DNA from: Betaproteobacteria bacterium
Lineage (GTDB): Bacteria; Pseudomonadota; Gammaproteobacteria; Burkholderiales; Thiobacillaceae
Length of the DNA stretch: 8,093 bases
Assembly (NCBI GenBank): GCA_020049245.1
Contig: JAIFLB010000074.1
Span: 1-8,093 of the forward strand
Reading direction: 5' to 3'
Positions within the stretch are counted from its first letter, which is position 1. Each line of letters begins with the position of its first letter. The translations under genes and the position numbers were made by a program. Under the pieces are notes generated by a model. It saw nothing but the letters and a program-made list of their open reading frames with translations, ran no database searches and was not told the origin of the DNA. Below are positions 5,598-8,093 of the stretch, piece after piece.

Positions 5598-5698
5598 AAG
5601 TACGTAGGTTGGGCAAAGCGCAGCGTGCCCAACATTGCAACGGGTTGTTGGGCACGCTGCGCTTTGCCCAACCTACCGTGTATGGGTGTGTTCAATGA
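5594..5698 (+). other. Mini-ORF (34 codons) bridging rnfD and rnfG through a repeat
   Basis: The ATG overlaps the rnfD stop (ATGA, 5594-5597) and the TGA overlaps the rnfG start (ATGA, 5695-5698). The peptide begins MKVRRLGKAQRAQHCNG and reads the repeat in a different frame from the mini-ORF at 2754. Because rnfG has only a weak ribosome site (GGGTGTG, 5684-5690), coupling through this frame could matter more here than at the other two junctions. No protein function is proposed. Confidence 0.3.
5604..5676. repeat. GTAGGTTGGGC palindromic intergenic repeat, copy 2 (rnfD/rnfG junction)
   Basis: This is a perfect 31-base inverted repeat: arm 5604-5634 is the exact reverse complement of 5646-5676, with an 11-base loop (TTGCAACGGGT). 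The left arm plus flanking bases (5603-5635) is identical over 33 bases to 2777-2809. The right half of copy 1 has diverged in the centre, so this copy looks younger or better maintained. In RNA it would form a very stable hairpin directly before rnfG; no T-run follows, so it is not a typical terminator. Confidence 0.92.
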
Positions 5699-6290
5699 AC
5701 CTCGACAGCTTGCGCGACAAACTCGGCTATCAAGGCGCTTTGCTGGCGGTTGCTGCGTTGATCACCACCGCCGCGCTGGCCGTTGCCTCGCGCGCCACCG
5801 GGCCGGCCATTGCCGCAGCGGAAGCGCGTGATCTGCAGCAGTCTCTGAGCCAGGTACTGCCCGGCCAGTTCGACAACGATCTGCTCAAGGACACCGTGGC
5901 ATTGCCCGGCCCGGACGGCGAGATTACGGTTTACCGCGCACGTAGGGCCGGCAAGGTGGAAGCGGTGGTGTTCCAGGTGGTCGGCAAGGGTTACGCGGGA
6001 CGCATCGTCTGCATGATGGGCGTTGACAAAGAGGGTCACCTGCTCGGTGTGCGGGTCATCAAACATGCCGAAACCCCCGGCTTGGGCGACAAGATCGAGC
6101 CGGCCAAGGCAAATTTCTCGGCGACCCGCCGCCGGAAAAATTTGCCGTGAAGAAGGACGGCGGCGTGTTCGACCAGTTCGCCGGCGCCACCATCACGCCA
6201 CGCGCAGTGGTCAAGGCGGTCAAGGGCGGGCTGGAATTCTTCGGCCATGAGAAGGCGCGCTTGCTGGATGAAACGGGAGGCAAATCATGA
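5695..6290 (+). pseudogene. rnfG: rnfG, flavinylated periplasmic subunit of the Rnf complex, frameshifted
   Basis: RnfG is anchored by one N-terminal helix (about residues 14-34 here) and exposes an FMN-bearing domain to the periplasm. Bases 5695-6114 encode 140 good residues ending HAETPGLGDKIEPAKAN. The frame then drifts to a stop at 6148-6150. The -1 frame from 6117 continues with LGDPPPEKFAVKKDGG, the flavinylation region FDQFAGATITPRAVVKAV and the C-terminus, ending TGA 6288-6290. Relatives have about nine residues (W...F.GR.) between N and LGD, where only two bases remain, so about 25 nt are missing. The FMN-acceptor Thr lies beyond the break, so the protein as written would lack FMN. 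The acceptor motif reads AGAT rather than the more usual S/TGAT. The start at 5695 follows homology; the in-frame ATG at 5635 lies inside the palindrome. The ATGA overlap with rnfE is normal. Confidence 0.92.
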
Positions 6291-6961
6291 CTTACAGCCG
6301 CATCACCAAAGACGGCCTCTGGGACAACAACGTGGTGTTCGCCCAGATGCTGGCGCTCTGCCCGACACTGGCGGTGACTGGAAGCGCCACCAACGGCCTC
6401 GGCATGGGGCTGGCGACCACCGCCGTGCTGGTCGTATCGAATGTGTTGATTTCGGCGCTGCGCCAGTTCATCAGCGCCGAGGTTCGAATACCGGTTTACG
6501 TCGTGTTCATCGCCACCTTAGTGACGCTGGTCGACATGGTGTTGAACGCCTTCGCGCACGATCTGTACAAGGTGCTTGGCCTGTTCATCGCGCTGATCGT
6601 GGTCAATTGCGCCATCCTGGGCCGCGCCGAGTCGTTCGCCGCCAAGAACGCCGTGTTGCCGTCCGCCGTCGATGGCCTGATGATGGGCCTCGGCTTCACC
6701 TTCGCACTGGTGCTGATTGGCGGCGTGCGGGAAGCGATGGGCAGCGGTACGTTGTTCGCACAGGCGCATCTGCTGCTTGGCGAATCGTTCGCCTTTCTGG
6801 AAACCACGCTGATCCCGAACTACAAGGGCTATCTGCTGATGATCCTGCCGCCCGGCGGCTTCCTTGTCGTCGGTTTCCTGCTCGCTGGTAAACGCGTGCT
6901 CGATCGCCAACTGGCGGCGCGCGCGGAAGCAGCGAGTGCGGCGATGCCTGCAACCATTTGA
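6287..6961 (+). CDS. rnfE: RnfE, integral membrane subunit of the Rnf complex
   Basis: RnfE is the partner of RnfA in the membrane core. The 224-residue product is near the usual length (about 230). It shows LWDNNVVFAQMLALCPTLAVT with Cys25 and LIVVNCAILGRAESFAAKN with Cys108, the two expected ligands of the Fe-S cluster shared with RnfA. It also has AEVRIPVYVVFIA, the loop GVREAMGSGTLF and ILPPGGFLVVGFLLAGKR near the end. The start codon overlaps the rnfG stop in ATGA (6287-6290), and GGGAGG (6275-6280) lies six bases upstream. This is the one repeat-free ATGA junction in the operon. The gene looks intact. Confidence 0.96.
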   Translation: MTYSRITKDGLWDNNVVFAQMLALCPTLAVTGSATNGLGMGLATTAVLVVSNVLISALRQFISAEVRIPVYVVFIATLVTLVDMVLNAFAHDLYKVLGLFIALIVVNCAILGRAESFAAKNAVLPSAVDGLMMGLGFTFALVLIGGVREAMGSGTLFAQAHLLLGESFAFLETTLIPNYKGYLLMILPPGGFLVVGFLLAGKRVLDRQLAARAEAASAAMPATI

Positions 6962-6987
6962 AATCGGTAAACGACTGAAAGCCGATT
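6962..6987 (+). other. Small inverted repeat before rnfH
   Basis: AATCGG (6962-6967) and CCGATT (6982-6987) can pair across a 14-base loop directly between the rnfE stop and the rnfH ribosome site (AGGAGA, 6988-6993). A six-base stem with a long loop is weak; it might slightly limit rnfH translation or be chance. Confidence 0.25.
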
Positions 6988-7000
6988 AGGAGAACCCAGC

Positions 7001-7282
7001 ATGCAAGTCGCCGTCGCCTATGCCGATCTCGCCCAGCAAGTCTGGTTGCGTATCGAAGTGCCGGAAGCCGCCACGCTGGAACAAGCCATTATCCAGTCCG
7101 GCATCTTGCGTCAGTTCCCGGAAATCGATCTGACCGAACGCCAGGTCGGCATCTTCGGCAAACTGGCCAAGCTGGACGCAACGTTGAAACCTGGTGACCG
7201 CATCGAAATCTACCGCGCCATTACCGCCGACCCGGCCACGGTGCCAAGACGCGTGATGGATGACGACGATGATGACGATTGA
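7001..7282 (+). CDS. rnfH: RnfH, ubiquitin-fold (RnfH/YfjF family) protein
   Basis: RnfH is a small soluble protein with a ubiquitin-like beta-grasp fold that ends many proteobacterial rnf operons. It is not a structural subunit of the complex, and its role is poorly understood; in Azotobacter-type operons it has been linked to Rnf maturation or to nif proteins. The 93-residue product shows the family features VAVAYADLAQQVWLRIEVPE, ATLEQAIIQSGIL, IDLTERQVGIFGKLAKLD and LKPGDRIEIYRAITADP. It ends in an unusual run of seven aspartates after VPRRVM. AGGAGA (6988-6993) lies seven bases before ATG 7001. It follows rnfE by 39 bases and faces the convergent transporter gene 34 bases away. Confidence 0.93.
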   Translation: MQVAVAYADLAQQVWLRIEVPEAATLEQAIIQSGILRQFPEIDLTERQVGIFGKLAKLDATLKPGDRIEIYRAITADPATVPRRVMDDDDDDD

Positions 7283-7320
7283 ATCGCGGAAGGAATGCCC
7301 ATTGCACCCCCACGATTCAA
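7279..7320. other. Inverted repeat containing both convergent stop codons
   Basis: TTGAATCG (7279-7286) and CGATTCAA (7313-7320) are exact complements 26 bases apart. Each arm includes the stop codon of its own gene: rnfH on the plus strand, the transporter on the minus strand. It could form part of a weak bidirectional transcription end, but there is no GC-rich stem or T-run. No other terminator was found in the 34-base gap. Confidence 0.3.
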
Positions 7321-8093
7321 CGCAGATGCCGATCATGCGGATGCACCAACCAGCGGTGCAGTAGCCAGGCGCTGACGCCGCAGAGCGCCAGCATCAGGGC
7401 GAGTGGGCGGGCGGTACCGTCGTGCAGGTGGCTGATGCCGATGCCGGTGACAGTGGCGAGGCCGAATTGCAGCGCACCCATCAAGGCTGAAGCAGTGCCA
7501 GCGCGTTGGCCGAAGGTGGCCAGTGCACTGGCGCTGGAATTGGGGGCGATGAAGCCAAGGCTGGCGACATAGAGAAACATGCAGATCAAGGTCAATGGCA
7601 AGGTGGCGGTATCCGTCAGGGTCAGACCGGCGAGCGCCAGGCCGGCGAGGCCTGGCATCCAAAGCGCGCGGCGGAGCATGCGGGTGGGGGCGATGTTCTT
7701 CAGGCTGCGTGCATTGATCTGGCTGGCAGCGATGAAGCCGAGCGCGTTGATGCCGAAGGCCCAGCCGAAGTGTTGCGGGGCAATGCCGCCCAGTTGGATC
7801 AGCACGAACGGTGAGCCGGCGATATAGGCGAACATGCCGGCCATCGCCAGACCACCGCTCAGGGTGTAGCCGAGAAAGGCGCGGTTGGTGAACAGGCTGG
7901 CATAGTCGCCGGCGATGCGTTGCGCGTTGAGCGGGGGTTCGTGGCGGGTGCTGTGGCTTTCCTGCAAGCCAAGGCGAATCGCCAGCAGACAGGCCAGCGC
8001 GAAGGCAAACAACAGAAAAAAGATGGCGCGCCAGCCGACCAGGGTGACGACCCAGCCGCCGATGATCGGGGCGAGAATGGGCGCCAGCCCCAT
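7317..8093 (-). CDS. Bcr/CflA-family multidrug efflux transporter (MFS), N-terminal part outside window
   Basis: This is a 12-helix major facilitator superfamily transporter of the inner membrane; the Bcr/CflA subgroup exports drugs such as bicyclomycin or chloramphenicol by proton antiport. The visible 258 residues cover the C-terminal two-thirds. They begin in helix 5 with the antiporter-like motif MGLAPILAPIIGGWV followed by GWRAIFFLLF. Next comes a charged central loop (about residues 45-65), then about six helices including FLGYTLSGGLAMAGMFAYI, GFIAPNSSASALATF and RAGTASALMGALQFG, and a short His/Arg-rich tail. The Met at the window edge is internal to the family alignment, so the real start lies beyond 8093. 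The frame is intact. It points toward rnfH and has no evident functional tie to nitrogen fixation. The substrate cannot be read from the sequence. Confidence 0.9.
   Translation of the reverse strand: MGLAPILAPIIGGWVVTLVGWRAIFFLLFAFALACLLAIRLGLQESHSTRHEPPLNAQRIAGDYASLFTNRAFLGYTLSGGLAMAGMFAYIAGSPFVLIQLGGIAPQHFGWAFGINALGFIAASQINARSLKNIAPTRMLRRALWMPGLAGLALAGLTLTDTATLPLTLICMFLYVASLGFIAPNSSASALATFGQRAGTASALMGALQFGLATVTGIGISHLHDGTARPLALMLALCGVSAWLLHRWLVHPHDRHLR

Noticed and set aside
5604..5676. Rho-independent terminator between rnfD and rnfG
   Set aside because: The stem is long, but no T-run follows and the operon continues with coupled genes; dispersed repeat identity explains it better.
2777..5676. 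CRISPR-like array from recurring palindromes
   Set aside because: Only three elements, kilobases apart with genes between them; no regular spacers and no cas genes.

Overview
The window is the junction between a nitrogen-fixation regulator and an Rnf electron-transport operon, probably from a diazotrophic gamma- or betaproteobacterium. This rests on three things: a NifL-type flavin sensor read leftward, the rnf gene order A-B-C-D-G-E-H read rightward, and the general family likeness of the proteins. From memory, the same divergent nifL/rnf arrangement flanks nifLA and rnf1 in Azotobacter vinelandii. GC content is high and codon use looks uniform, so nothing points to foreign DNA except the intergenic repeats.

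Layout. 1-1317 (minus): nifL, cut off by the left edge and frameshifted at about 966. 1318-1661: a divergent control region with a textbook nif-type promoter: a NifA upstream activator site (1499-1514), an IHF consensus match (1579-1591) and a perfectly spaced sigma-54 -24/-12 element (1621-1636). 1662-7282 (plus): rnfA, rnfB (frameshifted at about 2661), rnfC, rnfD, rnfG (frameshifted at about 6115), rnfE and rnfH. 7317-8093 (minus): the C-terminal two-thirds of a Bcr/CflA-type drug-efflux transporter, convergent with rnfH and cut by the right edge.

How it works together. RnfABCDGE is an inner-membrane NADH:ferredoxin oxidoreductase. In diazotrophs it is thought to spend ion-motive force to push electrons from NADH onto ferredoxin or flavodoxin for nitrogenase. 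NifL, with FAD in its first PAS domain, holds back NifA when oxidised or when fixed nitrogen is plentiful. NifA should then switch on rnf through the promoter in the gap, so regulator and target are adjacent.

The less ordinary features are these. (1) Three genes (nifL, rnfB, rnfG) each appear to lack one short segment of about 20, 20 and 25 nt inside a conserved motif, while both flanks remain open and well conserved. (2) Three successive gene junctions (B/C, C/D, D/G) each carry a GTAGG-type palindromic repeat, and each repeat lies inside a small open frame that starts at an ATGA overlapping the upstream stop and ends at an ATGA overlapping the downstream start. Translation could therefore pass through the repeats by stop-start coupling. 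No CRISPR array, tRNA, rRNA or transposase gene was seen.
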